In this document: positions 1 to 7,177 of the stretch, one piece after another
How positions within the stretch are numbered: the stretch's first letter is position 1
Layout: each line of letters begins with the position of its first letter
Position numbers and translations under genes: made by a program
Assembly: GCA_003167055.1 (NCBI GenBank)
Contig: PMUE01000017.1
Location: forward strand, 255 to 8,389
DNA length: 8,135 nucleotides
Source: Vulcanimicrobiota bacterium
GTDB lineage: Bacteria; Vulcanimicrobiota; Vulcanimicrobiia; Vulcanimicrobiales; Vulcanimicrobiaceae
Reading direction: 5' to 3'
The notes under the pieces: generated by a model
What the model saw: only the letters and a program-made list of their open reading frames with translations
What the model was told of the DNA's origin: nothing
The model's database searches: none

Positions 1-29
1 AGGGACTCGCGCGCGAGTCCCTTTCTTTT
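1..29. terminator. Hairpin terminator after the distal lipoprotein gene
   Basis: Bases 1-22 form a perfect 11+11 inverted repeat (AGGGACTCGCG and its complement), followed on the plus strand by a T-rich run, CTTTCTTTTG. It lies 27 bases past the stop of the lipoprotein gene ending at 50. Read on the minus strand, an A-rich stretch precedes the stem. This mirrors the intergenic terminator at 2174-2209, where the A/T tracts extend the stem, so this one is probably also bidirectional. The U-tract that would serve the minus-strand gene lies outside the window and cannot be seen. A hairpin for another role is possible but less likely. Confidence 0.75.
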
Positions 30-49
30 GTGCACAAGCGGGTGGCGCC

Positions 50-2083
50 TTATGGTCTGGCTTTCGCCGCCATTGCCGATTGTGCGCGATCTTTCGGCAG
101 CGCGAGCGTTATCCCGCGGTGTCGATTGTACGGACCGGACGCCGGGAACGTGCTCGAGTTTGTCATCTGCACGTTTGCGATGAACATCGCCATCCCAAAC
201 GTGGCCGGGTAGGCCTTGGTCTCAAAGTACCAGGCACCGAAATACAGCGTGAACGGACTACCCACATTTGCGTAGTTCGTCATGTTATACGGACCGCGCT
301 GTACCCAATATCCGCCTTGGTATCTAGCTGACGTGCCGGTGCCTCCGTACGCGGCCGGTATACACGTATTCGTCGTGCCGAAAGTGCTCAGGCCGATCAC
401 ACCCGGATCGACGAAGCAGTTGAGTTCGGCGAAGAGATACGAGTCATTGGGTGTGGTCGCGTTAAAGAGTGTGCCGTTCGGTGCACTGAGCACCGCCGCT
501 TCTTGGTCGCCGTCTTCGAAGTTGCTGGCGCCACTCACCTCATACACCCAGAACGAGAGGTATGGGTTCGTCGAATCCAGCGTGATCGTCTGACAGATTC
601 CAACCGCGCCTTCCGTGACCGACGCCATTTCTCCGCCGGAGGGAGCAGGTGAACCACCAACGAGAGCAACGGTGCTCGGAATGGCGGTCGGCACCGTGGT
701 CGCGCCGGCGTTGGGGTTGAGATCTGGGGGCGGCGTTACGACCGCGGTGTCGTTGTCGACCACCGAAGCCGCGAGTGGTGCCGTCGAGGCCGGTGGGGCT
801 TGGTTGCCGGTACTAAACGGTGGCGGCGACGGATTGATCGCAGCCGTGAGTGACGTGCGACTATATGAGCACGGCTGCCAGACGGCCGCACCCGACGGAT
901 TGTTGAATCCGCTAGCAAAGGTTCCGTCTTGAATCGGCGACACGTCAACCGTCGCTATGTCGGTATCGCCGAAAGGATCGGTAAACGTCAGGGTCGCCAC
1001 GCCGCTAGCAACGCCCCTGACCGTAAACGTAGCGAAGCCTCCCGATGAGGCGGCTGAGGACGTGACGGTTGCTACAGATGTATTGCTGCTCGTGGCCGTG
1101 ATCGTCAGGCTCTGGGTGGAGACCGTTGACACGGTAACCGTCGTCGAATCGTCAGCAGAGATAACGAAGGCACCGGGTGACGGCTTGGGTGACGGCAAGG
1201 TATTGCTCACCGCAACTATGTCCGTGGTCTTCTGACCGACGGGATCGGTGAACGTCAGGGTCGCCGTCCCCGGCGCGTTGCCGTCGACCGTGAACGGTGC
1301 CTGCCCGTTAGGCGCCGCCGTTGCCGAAGCAGTAACAGTTGCGATACTCGTGTTCGAACTCGTCGCCGTCACGGTCAGGCCCGGATTCGTTACGACATCG
1401 ATCGTCGTAACCGAAAACAGCGCCATCGACACCGGGTTCGGCGACGAAACCGGAGGCGACGGTTCAGGCGTCGGCGTCGCGAAGATTTGACCGGTGTACA
1501 CGGCCAAATAAAGACTCGCCCCGGCGGCGAGTGAAATTGGCGGATTGAATATCGACGACGCGACCGTGATGACCCCGCTGCTGCTGACGTTTGCAGCCGA
1601 ACCGGTCGTGACCCACTGCGAACCGTTCCAGAAGGCCAAATGGTAGGTGCCGCTCGGGAACGCCGTCGTCGGGGCGACATTCAAAACGGTAAGCGATATC
1701 GTGGATGCGGTCGATGCCGTGACCGCAACGTACGCAACGGGTGTATTCGCGGATTCGTCGCGCCGTGCGCCGCCGGTGAGCGATCGCTGCGCGAGTTGCA
1801 GTGCCGGAACGCCACTGGGATTGCCGGCGCTCTGCGTTGCGGAAACCGTACCGGTTCCGGTGACGCCGACGGTGCCGACGCCGAGCCCGGTCGCCTGCGG
1901 CATCGTGATTGTCGCGGATTGCCCGCTTGGAAGCGACGTGACGCCGACGCCCGCTATGGAGGGGTACGGTGTCCCAGGCGCACCGCCGCTACACGCAACA
2001 CCGACAGCTAAGACGAGGGCGGCCAATCCGCCCAGCATGCAATTCGACACGTTGCGCGGACCGCGAAGTTCGTTATGCCTCAC
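50..2083 (-). CDS. Predicted Ig-repeat lipoprotein, distal paralogue
   Basis: A predicted exported protein of 677 residues whose function I do not recognise. I chose the GTG at 2083 because GGAGG sits four bases upstream and the same start context precedes the receptor gene; a TTG at 2107 would place that GGAGG inside the gene. Layout: a rather long basic n-region, a hydrophobic segment GGLAALVLAVGVA, then Cys31 followed by SGG, which looks like a lipoprotein cleavage site although -3 is Gly, not the usual Leu/Val/Ile. Next come a beta-rich domain (about 42-202), a Pro/Thr linker (TPTPEPSPPVSSPNP), two Ig/BIG-like repeats (about 217-293 and 304-383) with TLTFTDPxG strands, a proline-rich stretch, and a C-terminal beta domain (about 490-648). 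Cys405, 497, 556 and 574 match cysteines of the neighbour. The protein ends in a basic, Ala-rich tail. It is paralogous along its length to the gene at 2229-4226 but has its own leader after a terminator. It may be surface-exposed or periplasmic; the substrate is unknown. Confidence 0.85.
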   Translation of the reverse strand: MRHNELRGPRNVSNCMLGGLAALVLAVGVACSGGAPGTPYPSIAGVGVTSLPSGQSATITMPQATGLGVGTVGVTGTGTVSATQSAGNPSGVPALQLAQRSLTGGARRDESANTPVAYVAVTASTASTISLTVLNVAPTTAFPSGTYHLAFWNGSQWVTTGSAANVSSSGVITVASSIFNPPISLAAGASLYLAVYTGQIFATPTPEPSPPVSSPNPVSMALFSVTTIDVVTNPGLTVTATSSNTSIATVTASATAAPNGQAPFTVDGNAPGTATLTFTDPVGQKTTDIVAVSNTLPSPKPSPGAFVISADDSTTVTVSTVSTQSLTITATSSNTSVATVTSSAASSGGFATFTVRGVASGVATLTFTDPFGDTDIATVDVSPIQDGTFASGFNNPSGAAVWQPCSYSRTSLTAAINPSPPPFSTGNQAPPASTAPLAASVVDNDTAVVTPPPDLNPNAGATTVPTAIPSTVALVGGSPAPSGGEMASVTEGAVGICQTITLDSTNPYLSFWVYEVSGASNFEDGDQEAAVLSAPNGTLFNATTPNDSYLFAELNCFVDPGVIGLSTFGTTNTCIPAAYGGTGTSARYQGGYWVQRGPYNMTNYANVGSPFTLYFGAWYFETKAYPATFGMAMFIANVQMTNSSTFPASGPYNRHRGITLALPKDRAQSAMAAKARP

Positions 2084-2093
2084 ACTGCCTCCA
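2081..2093 (-). promoter_or_regulatory. Ribosome binding site and GTG start of distal lipoprotein
   Basis: On the minus strand this reads TGGAGGCAGTGTG. GGAGG (2088-2092) lies four bases before the GTG at 2083-2081, which is tight but workable. The identical 13 bases precede the receptor start at 7175-7187. This match decides the start I chose for both genes over the longer TTG and ATG alternatives. Confidence 0.65.
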
Positions 2094-2173
2094 TAAACAA
2101 CGAGCAAGAGCTTAGCGTAGGATGAGAATCCGAGCCGTCGTTATCGTTGATTGAAGGCGTGAAGAAAGTCTGA
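2084..2173 (-). promoter_or_regulatory. Leader region of distal lipoprotein gene
   Basis: These 90 bases separate the terminator from the GTG start of the distal lipoprotein gene. Because the terminator should stop read-through, a promoter is expected here. I looked for TTGACA/TATAAT-like boxes and found no convincing pair; the region includes an AACGATAACG stretch and an A+T-richer run just before the ribosome binding site. I see no riboswitch-like fold or small gene. The presence of a promoter is inferred from context, not read from a motif. Confidence 0.35.
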
Positions 2174-2209
2174 AAAAGAAAAGGGCCGCCGCAGCGACCC
2201 TTTTCTTTT
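2174..2209. terminator. Bidirectional hairpin terminator between the two lipoprotein genes
   Basis: Arms AAAAGAAAAGGG (2174-2185) and CCCTTTTCTTTT (2198-2209) are perfect complements of 12 bases. Inside them, one C-A mismatch is followed by a CGC/GCG pairing and a four-base loop. The outer A and T tracts give a U-rich 3' end in both directions. It lies 19 bases beyond the stop of the upstream lipoprotein gene, so it should end the receptor-lipoprotein transcript and leave the distal lipoprotein gene to its own promoter. Confidence 0.88.
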
Positions 2210-2228
2210 GTTTGCAGGCAATGCTGCG

Positions 2229-4226
2229 TTATGGGTGAGCCTTCGCTGCTAAAGCCGCTTGCGCGCGACCTTTCGGCAGAGCGAGGGTTACGCCACGATC
2301 CCGATTGTACGGAGCCGATGCCGGGAACGTGCTCGAGTTGGTCATTTGCACGTTTGCGATGAACATCACGTTTCCGTAGCTGGTGGGTCCGACTTTCGTT
2401 TCCCAGTCCCAGACACCCAGGAACAGCGTGAAGGCGCTACCCGGACTCACGAACGAGGAGATGTTGTACGGGCCGCGTTGAGTCCAGAAGCCTCCCTGGT
2501 AATAGAACGAGGTAGCGGTGCCCCCGAGTGACGCCGGGATGCACTTGCTAGCCGTGTAGCTCGTCTCCGACATGACGCCCGGATCCCCTAAGCAGTTCTG
2601 TTCGGCGAACAGGATCGAACTGCTCGAGTAGAGGGCAGTCCCCGAAGAGTTGAGGATGTCAGCCTCTTGGTCTGCGTCATAGAACGGGCCGTAAAGGCCG
2701 GCTTCGTAGACCCAGAACGTGAGGTACTCGTTGGTGGAGTCTAGGGTGATCGTTTGGCAGATGCCGGCGGCACCTATGTTGAGAGACGATGCGACGCCAT
2801 CGCCGGCGGGAGCCGGTGTGCCGCCCGCCAAGGCGACGTTGTTGGTACCGATAGCCGGTGGGATCGTAGCGCCAGCACTCGGATTGAGATTCGGTGGCGG
2901 CGTCACGACGGCCGTGTCATTGGCCAGCATCGCGCTAGATTGCGCCACGGTCGACGCAGGCGGATTCTGGCTTCCCGTCGCTTCCGGTGGCGGCGACGGG
3001 TTCACCGCGGCAGTCAAAGACGTACGGGCATACGAGCACGGAGTCCAGGCGGCGGCCCCGACTGGATTGTTCCAACCATTTGCAAACGTCGGGTCCTGAA
3101 CCGGCGAAACGTCGACCGAGGCGGTGTCCGTGTCACCATAGGTGTCGGAGAACGTGATCGTCGCAACACCACTCGCAACGCCTGTGACCGTGAACGTCGC
3201 GTTGCCGAGCGAATTCGCCTGCGCCGAAGACGTGACCGTCGCTACAGCGGTGTTACTGCTCGTTGCGGTGATCGTGAGGTTTGAGACCGTCGACACGGTG
3301 ATGGTAGTAGAGTCGGCTGCCGCGATCACGAAGGTTTTCGGTGACGGCGCCGGCGAGGGCAAGGTGTCGTTTACCGTAACCTGATCAGTGGTTGTGTGGC
3401 CGATTGGATCGGTAAACGTCAAGGTCGTGGTTCCGGCCCCCTCGGCCGTTACAAGGAACGGCGCCTCTCCATTTGGAGCGGCGGTCGCCGATGCCGCCAC
3501 CTGCGCGACGCTCGTGTTTGCGCTGGAGGCCGTGATCTCCAAGCCCGCGTTCGTCGCGACGTTGACCGTTGTAGTTGTGAGCAACGACATCGTTACCGGG
3601 TTCGGCGACGAAACCGGAGCCGACGGCTCAGGTGTCGGCGTCACGAAGATCTGGCCGGTATACACAGCTAGGTAGAGACTCGCGCCGGCCGCAAGGGAAA
3701 GCGGCGGATTGAACGTTGAGGACGCCACGGTGATTACGCCGCTGCTGCTGACCTTGGCAGCTGAGCCGGTTGTGACCCATTGCGAGCCATTCCAGAAAGC
3801 TAAATAGTAAGTGCCGCTCGGAAGCGTGCCCGTCGGTGCGACGTTCAATACGACCAACGATATCGCGGATGCGGTCGAGGCGGTGACCGTGACGTACGCT
3901 ACCGGCGTATTCGAAGACGTATCACGTTGTGAGCCGCCGGTCAGCGATCGCTGCGCTAGTTGTAAGGCAGGAATGGTGCTCGGGTTGCTGGCACTCTGGC
4001 TCGCCGCAACGGTCCCGGTTCCGGTCACATTGACCGTGCCGACGCCGAGCCCGGTTGTCTGCGACATCGTGATCGTTGTCGAACTCCCGCTCGGGAGCGA
4101 CGCGGTGCCGGCACCGGCGACAGACGGATACGGCGCGCCGGGAGCACCGCCGCTGCACGCGACGCCGACAGCTAAGACGAGGGCGGCCAAGCCGCCGAGG
4201 ATGAGGTTGGATGTGTAGCGATTCAT
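2229..4226 (-). CDS. Predicted Ig-repeat lipoprotein, coupled to TonB receptor
   Basis: A predicted exported protein of 665 residues, function unknown. Its ATG shares the final A of the receptor's TAA stop (TAATG), and GGGGAG at 4237-4242 lies ten bases upstream, so translational coupling is likely. Layout: residues 1-23 form a short n-region (MNRYTSN) and hydrophobic core; Cys24-SGG is the probable lipid attachment site (-3 is Gly, so atypical). Residues 35-194 are a beta-rich domain containing AFWNGSQWV; 195-211 a Pro/Thr linker; 211-287 and 298-377 two Ig/BIG-like repeats with TLTFTDPxG or TITFSDTYG strands; 380-480 a proline-rich segment; 485-635 a beta-rich C-terminal domain with an ADQEAD motif and Cys490, 545 and 562 (Cys397 lies just before). 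The tail, NRDRGVTLALPKGRAQ and on, is basic and Ala-rich. It pairs by operon with the receptor, so it may capture ligand for it or be a surface adhesin or scaffold. It does not resemble SusD. Confidence 0.87.
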   Translation of the reverse strand: MNRYTSNLILGGLAALVLAVGVACSGGAPGAPYPSVAGAGTASLPSGSSTTITMSQTTGLGVGTVNVTGTGTVAASQSASNPSTIPALQLAQRSLTGGSQRDTSSNTPVAYVTVTASTASAISLVVLNVAPTGTLPSGTYYLAFWNGSQWVTTGSAAKVSSSGVITVASSTFNPPLSLAAGASLYLAVYTGQIFVTPTPEPSAPVSSPNPVTMSLLTTTTVNVATNAGLEITASSANTSVAQVAASATAAPNGEAPFLVTAEGAGTTTLTFTDPIGHTTTDQVTVNDTLPSPAPSPKTFVIAAADSTTITVSTVSNLTITATSSNTAVATVTSSAQANSLGNATFTVTGVASGVATITFSDTYGDTDTASVDVSPVQDPTFANGWNNPVGAAAWTPCSYARTSLTAAVNPSPPPEATGSQNPPASTVAQSSAMLANDTAVVTPPPNLNPSAGATIPPAIGTNNVALAGGTPAPAGDGVASSLNIGAAGICQTITLDSTNEYLTFWVYEAGLYGPFYDADQEADILNSSGTALYSSSSILFAEQNCLGDPGVMSETSYTASKCIPASLGGTATSFYYQGGFWTQRGPYNISSFVSPGSAFTLFLGVWDWETKVGPTSYGNVMFIANVQMTNSSTFPASAPYNRDRGVTLALPKGRAQAALAAKAHP
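2860..3596 (-). repeat. Two tandem Ig/BIG-like repeats and proline-rich segment of the coupled lipoprotein
   Basis: Within the operon-linked lipoprotein, residues about 211-287 and 298-377 are two copies of the same beta-strand pattern: a strand ending in TITATSSNT or ITASSANTS, a valine/alanine strand (VATV or VAQV), then a closing strand such as TLTFTDP or TITFSDT. A PSPAPSP linker divides them, and a proline-rich stretch (NPSPPP, TPPPNLNPS) follows before the last domain. This resembles bacterial Ig-like domains that space binding domains away from the membrane. The distal paralogue has the same two repeats. Boundaries are approximate. Confidence 0.6.
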
Positions 4227-4242
4227 TAGTGCGAGGCTCCCC
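4226..4242 (-). promoter_or_regulatory. TAATG stop-start overlap with internal ribosome binding site
   Basis: The receptor stop TAA (4228-4226) and the lipoprotein ATG (4226-4224) share one base. GGGGAG at 4237-4242, inside the last receptor codons, is the likely ribosome binding site, ten bases before the ATG. Such overlaps usually mean reinitiation by the same ribosomes, which would tie lipoprotein output to receptor output. Confidence 0.75.
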
Positions 4243-7177
4243 AGAGTTTGGTTAGCTGAACGCCCCAGATGGCGGGGCCTTTGACGTTTCCGAGCGTCGG
4301 CGCGATGGTGCCGTTGGCGAGCGGAATGGCGACGCCTCCGTATGCGATCGGAAGCACGCTTTTGTATGCGTTGAAGATGTTGTTGCCGGCTATTTGCAAC
4401 GAGAGCGAGTTCGAGATCGGTGCGCGCAGCGTCACGCGAGCAATCGTGAAGGGCGGCTCACCATACGAGTTGTTTTTACCCAAGAGGGTACCGCCGAACG
4501 AGGCGTACCATCCCGAAGGCGTCTGCCAGTTGATCTCCGCGTAGCCTTGCAGGTACGGAACCGACTGGTTGGAGACGCCGCTCGCGGCGTCCTCGACGCA
4601 GTAGTAGTCCGTTGCGGGGCAGTATCCCGAGTGCACGTAGTACGTGCCCGGCGAACCGCCGGTGTAGTTCTGACCGGCAACGACAGCCAGATTTTGGTTG
4701 TAGTTCGCCGGGATGCACGGAAGCGTGGCCGAGTTCCCGAAGCTGCAGTAGAAGTCCGAGCCGAGATTGTAGGCGTAACCGCGTTGCGTCGATCCTTGGA
4801 CGGTCCAGCCGATGCCGTTCGGCACGATATGCTGGATCGCCAGTTCGATGCCCTCATAACGCGCATTGTTCACGTTTCCGTTGATCGAGTAGTAGAGCGG
4901 AAATCCCTGATCGGCCGCCGGGAGTCCGGGGCAGATTGTGGGAGTACAGCTCTTTCCCGAATAGTATGTCGTGGAGAGGAATTGATTGTAGAGATTGGTC
5001 TCGTACACGTCCGTCTTGAGGAAGTACGACTGCTTGAGTTGGTAGTCCGCGCCGAGGTCATAACCGAACGCGGTCTCCGGTACAAGATTCGGATTGTTGA
5101 GCGACTGGGTTATCGTGTCCGACGTGGCGTTGTAGGTGGGCGCCGCGGTAAACTTCGAGAGCAGGCCGCTATACGGCGGAGCAATCGAGGATCCGGCGGA
5201 GGCGCGTAGGCTTAAGTTGGGGCTCGGCCGGTACGTCAGGCCCAGCCGCTCATCGAAGTGGGTCGGGTTCGTCGTTACAAACGTCGCGTTGGCGCCGCTA
5301 AGTTCGCAGGCTGTCGCAGACGTGTATGACGCTCCGGTGCCGCACGTCGTCGCCGACGTGAAAGAGTACTGGTTCTCATACAAGCTCAACAGCGCGTTCA
5401 GCTTCGTCCCGAAGTTCTGGTTCACGCTCAACCGGTAGGTCGAAAAAACCTGGCTGGTACCATCGGGAATCGTGACGTCGGGCACGCCGCCCGTCACTAC
5501 GGGATAGGCATTCGTATCCGCCTCTTGTTCCCAATAGGACGTCGTCGAATTCGTTCGACTATACGAGAGGGTCACTGCGTCACCTAGACCATATGGGTGC
5601 TGATATTCAAGGTCGAGGCCACCTAGTGAATCGTTTTCGCTCTCGACGAAGTACTCGTAGTAATCGATCGGCGTGTACGCGTTGTCATAGATGGCCCCGT
5701 TGCCGGTCGTGCCGTTCAGCGTCATGAACGAGGTGTTCGGCGTCGCGGGGTTCCCGGTGCCTTGGCTGATGAGACGGTCAATCGAGGCGTGGTAGTACCG
5801 GGCGAGAATCGTGTCTTGGCCGATCGTGCTCGCAACTTCGGCTTGGAACATCGGTTCGTTGCTTGTCTCCAAATCGGGAGCCGGGTACACGTTCGAGATG
5901 AGGTAGTGCGAGCCGACCCCTACCGGCCCACTGTATCCCGCGCCCGGTTGGAAGACCGAGGGCACGGCTTCCAACGTATCGCCGTTCTCGTCGGACGAGG
6001 CGTGGCTACCCAGATAGCTTACGGTTGCGACGGTCGCCGACGAAAAGCGGTAGCGTAGCTTGAGTAACTCGTTGAGCTTGTAGAGCGATCCGGTGATCGG
6101 GTAGCAGCATGCCAGCAACGAGTAGTTGTTGTAGGCCTCGGCGCCCGTGCCGGGGATCGGGGACAGGTTGTCGTTGTAGCCCAGCGGCGTCATTACCCCG
6201 TTGTACGGAGCATAGCCGCCGTTGGTATTGCCGATTTGAACGTTGTAGTTTTGGATCACCGAGGGCTCGTTGATTTCGCCGATGTCGGCGACGAAGCCGA
6301 GGCGTCCGGTCGTGCCGCTCCAGCGGGCGTTGAAGAACGTTCCACCCGTCGACGTGCCGCCAGCCAGCCACTGCGACTCGAAATCCGATGTGGGATCGAG
6401 CGTACGCATGTTGAGCGTACCGTTGATCGCGTAGTTCGTCTGCGCAGCCTGCGCGCCGGGACCTTTGATCGTGTCGTAGCTCTGAAACACGAACGGGGTC
6501 CAGAACGAGATGACGTAATCGCCGTACTTACCGACTGAAAGAGGATGACCGTCAATCTCCGTAGCTGTCTCGAATGAGAGGCTGTTCCGGATGTTTGCGT
6601 ATTGAATCGCGCCGGGAGCCGCACCGTTGGTATCGTTGGAGCTCATCGATACCTGCAGGCCCGGGACCTCATTCAAGACGTCTTGTAGGCCGGTCGCCCC
6701 TTGATTCAAGAACACCTGATTCGATACGGTGTTGACGGCCGCTGCCGACGTGTTGAAGGTTCCCCTTCCGACGGCTCGGACGGACGCGATCGTACGGAGC
6801 GAGGTGAACGTTGCGCGCGGAATCGTGATCGAGAGGGTCTCGACTTCGCCCGAAAAGACGGGAAAGTCCGACTCCGTCGCCGCCTGGTAACCCGCCTTCT
6901 GCACGTTGATCACGTAGACGCCCGGGACAATGCTGCCGATTTGAAACATACCCTTGGCGTCCGAGGTCGTTTGCACGGTCGCGGCGCCACGGATAGTGAT
7001 CGTCGCGTTTGCGACGGGCGCGCCCTCTTCATCTCTGACGGTGCCGGATATGCCGCCGGTTGTCTTGCTCGTCGCCTGCGAAACGAGTTGCCCAGTCGCC
7101 GGTGTTGCCGCATAGGCGGGTCCGGTGATGGCTGCTGCCAGAGCAACTGCGACGAGAGCCCGAACGAGTTTATGCAC
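4226..7177 (-). CDS. TonB-dependent outer-membrane receptor with N-terminal carboxypeptidase-regulatory-like domain
   Basis: An outer-membrane, TonB-energised transporter of about 983 residues; ligand unknown. I chose the GTG at 7177 because it gives a textbook signal peptide (HKLVR, hydrophobic core, cleavage at GPAYA/AT after residue 23) and has GGAGG just upstream. An ATG at 7222 would add 15 residues. Residues 42-120 are a carboxypeptidase-regulatory-like beta domain (GGISGTVRDEEGAPVANATI, then GMFQIGSIVPGVY and VQKAGY). Residues 128-136 (RTIASVRAV) are a TonB-box-like strand, 140-262 the plug (LQDVLNEVPGLQV, EIDGHPL, IKGPGA, INGTLNMRT), and the rest a barrel with the familiar NPNLVPETAFGYDLGADY and ARYEGIELAIQH motifs and a late NIFNAYKS strand. 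Ten cysteines fall in five close pairs (357/358, 612/624, 744/749, 811/821, 853/860). It ends GVQLTKLWGASH rather than on an aromatic residue. Length and N-domain suit SusC/Oar-type receptors, but no SusD-like partner is present. It leads an operon with the lipoprotein at 2229-4226. Confidence 0.92.
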   Translation of the reverse strand: MHKLVRALVAVALAAAITGPAYAATPATGQLVSQATSKTTGGISGTVRDEEGAPVANATITIRGAATVQTTSDAKGMFQIGSIVPGVYVINVQKAGYQAATESDFPVFSGEVETLSITIPRATFTSLRTIASVRAVGRGTFNTSAAAVNTVSNQVFLNQGATGLQDVLNEVPGLQVSMSSNDTNGAAPGAIQYANIRNSLSFETATEIDGHPLSVGKYGDYVISFWTPFVFQSYDTIKGPGAQAAQTNYAINGTLNMRTLDPTSDFESQWLAGGTSTGGTFFNARWSGTTGRLGFVADIGEINEPSVIQNYNVQIGNTNGGYAPYNGVMTPLGYNDNLSPIPGTGAEAYNNYSLLACCYPITGSLYKLNELLKLRYRFSSATVATVSYLGSHASSDENGDTLEAVPSVFQPGAGYSGPVGVGSHYLISNVYPAPDLETSNEPMFQAEVASTIGQDTILARYYHASIDRLISQGTGNPATPNTSFMTLNGTTGNGAIYDNAYTPIDYYEYFVESENDSLGGLDLEYQHPYGLGDAVTLSYSRTNSTTSYWEQEADTNAYPVVTGGVPDVTIPDGTSQVFSTYRLSVNQNFGTKLNALLSLYENQYSFTSATTCGTGASYTSATACELSGANATFVTTNPTHFDERLGLTYRPSPNLSLRASAGSSIAPPYSGLLSKFTAAPTYNATSDTITQSLNNPNLVPETAFGYDLGADYQLKQSYFLKTDVYETNLYNQFLSTTYYSGKSCTPTICPGLPAADQGFPLYYSINGNVNNARYEGIELAIQHIVPNGIGWTVQGSTQRGYAYNLGSDFYCSFGNSATLPCIPANYNQNLAVVAGQNYTGGSPGTYYVHSGYCPATDYYCVEDAASGVSNQSVPYLQGYAEINWQTPSGWYASFGGTLLGKNNSYGEPPFTIARVTLRAPISNSLSLQIAGNNIFNAYKSVLPIAYGGVAIPLANGTIAPTLGNVKGPAIWGVQLTKLWGASH

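Noticed and set aside
2080..2094. A four-codon upstream frame (ATG GAG GCA GTG TGA) overlapping the lipoprotein GTG start
   Set aside because: It is too short to judge, has no ribosome binding site of its own, and is expected by chance; the paired site before the receptor lacks its ATG.
2084..2107. TTG start at 2107 for the distal lipoprotein
   Set aside because: It would put the strong GGAGG inside the coding region and add eight unneeded residues; the GTG at 2083 fits better.
2754..3284. A 176-codon plus-strand open frame opposite the lipoprotein
   Set aside because: It is extremely Arg-rich and low-complexity, a typical antisense shadow of a Thr/Ser/Ala-rich gene.
4394..5209. A 271-codon open frame on the plus strand opposite the receptor
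   Set aside because: It is Arg/Val-rich with no recognisable domain, and lies antisense to barrel coding sequence with clear motifs. G+C-rich codon use leaves such frames open.
4226..7177. Assigning the receptor to siderophore, vitamin B12 or glycan uptake, or calling the pair SusC/SusD
   Set aside because: No ligand-specific motif or metabolic neighbour is present, and the lipoproteins are beta-rich Ig-repeat proteins unlike SusD.
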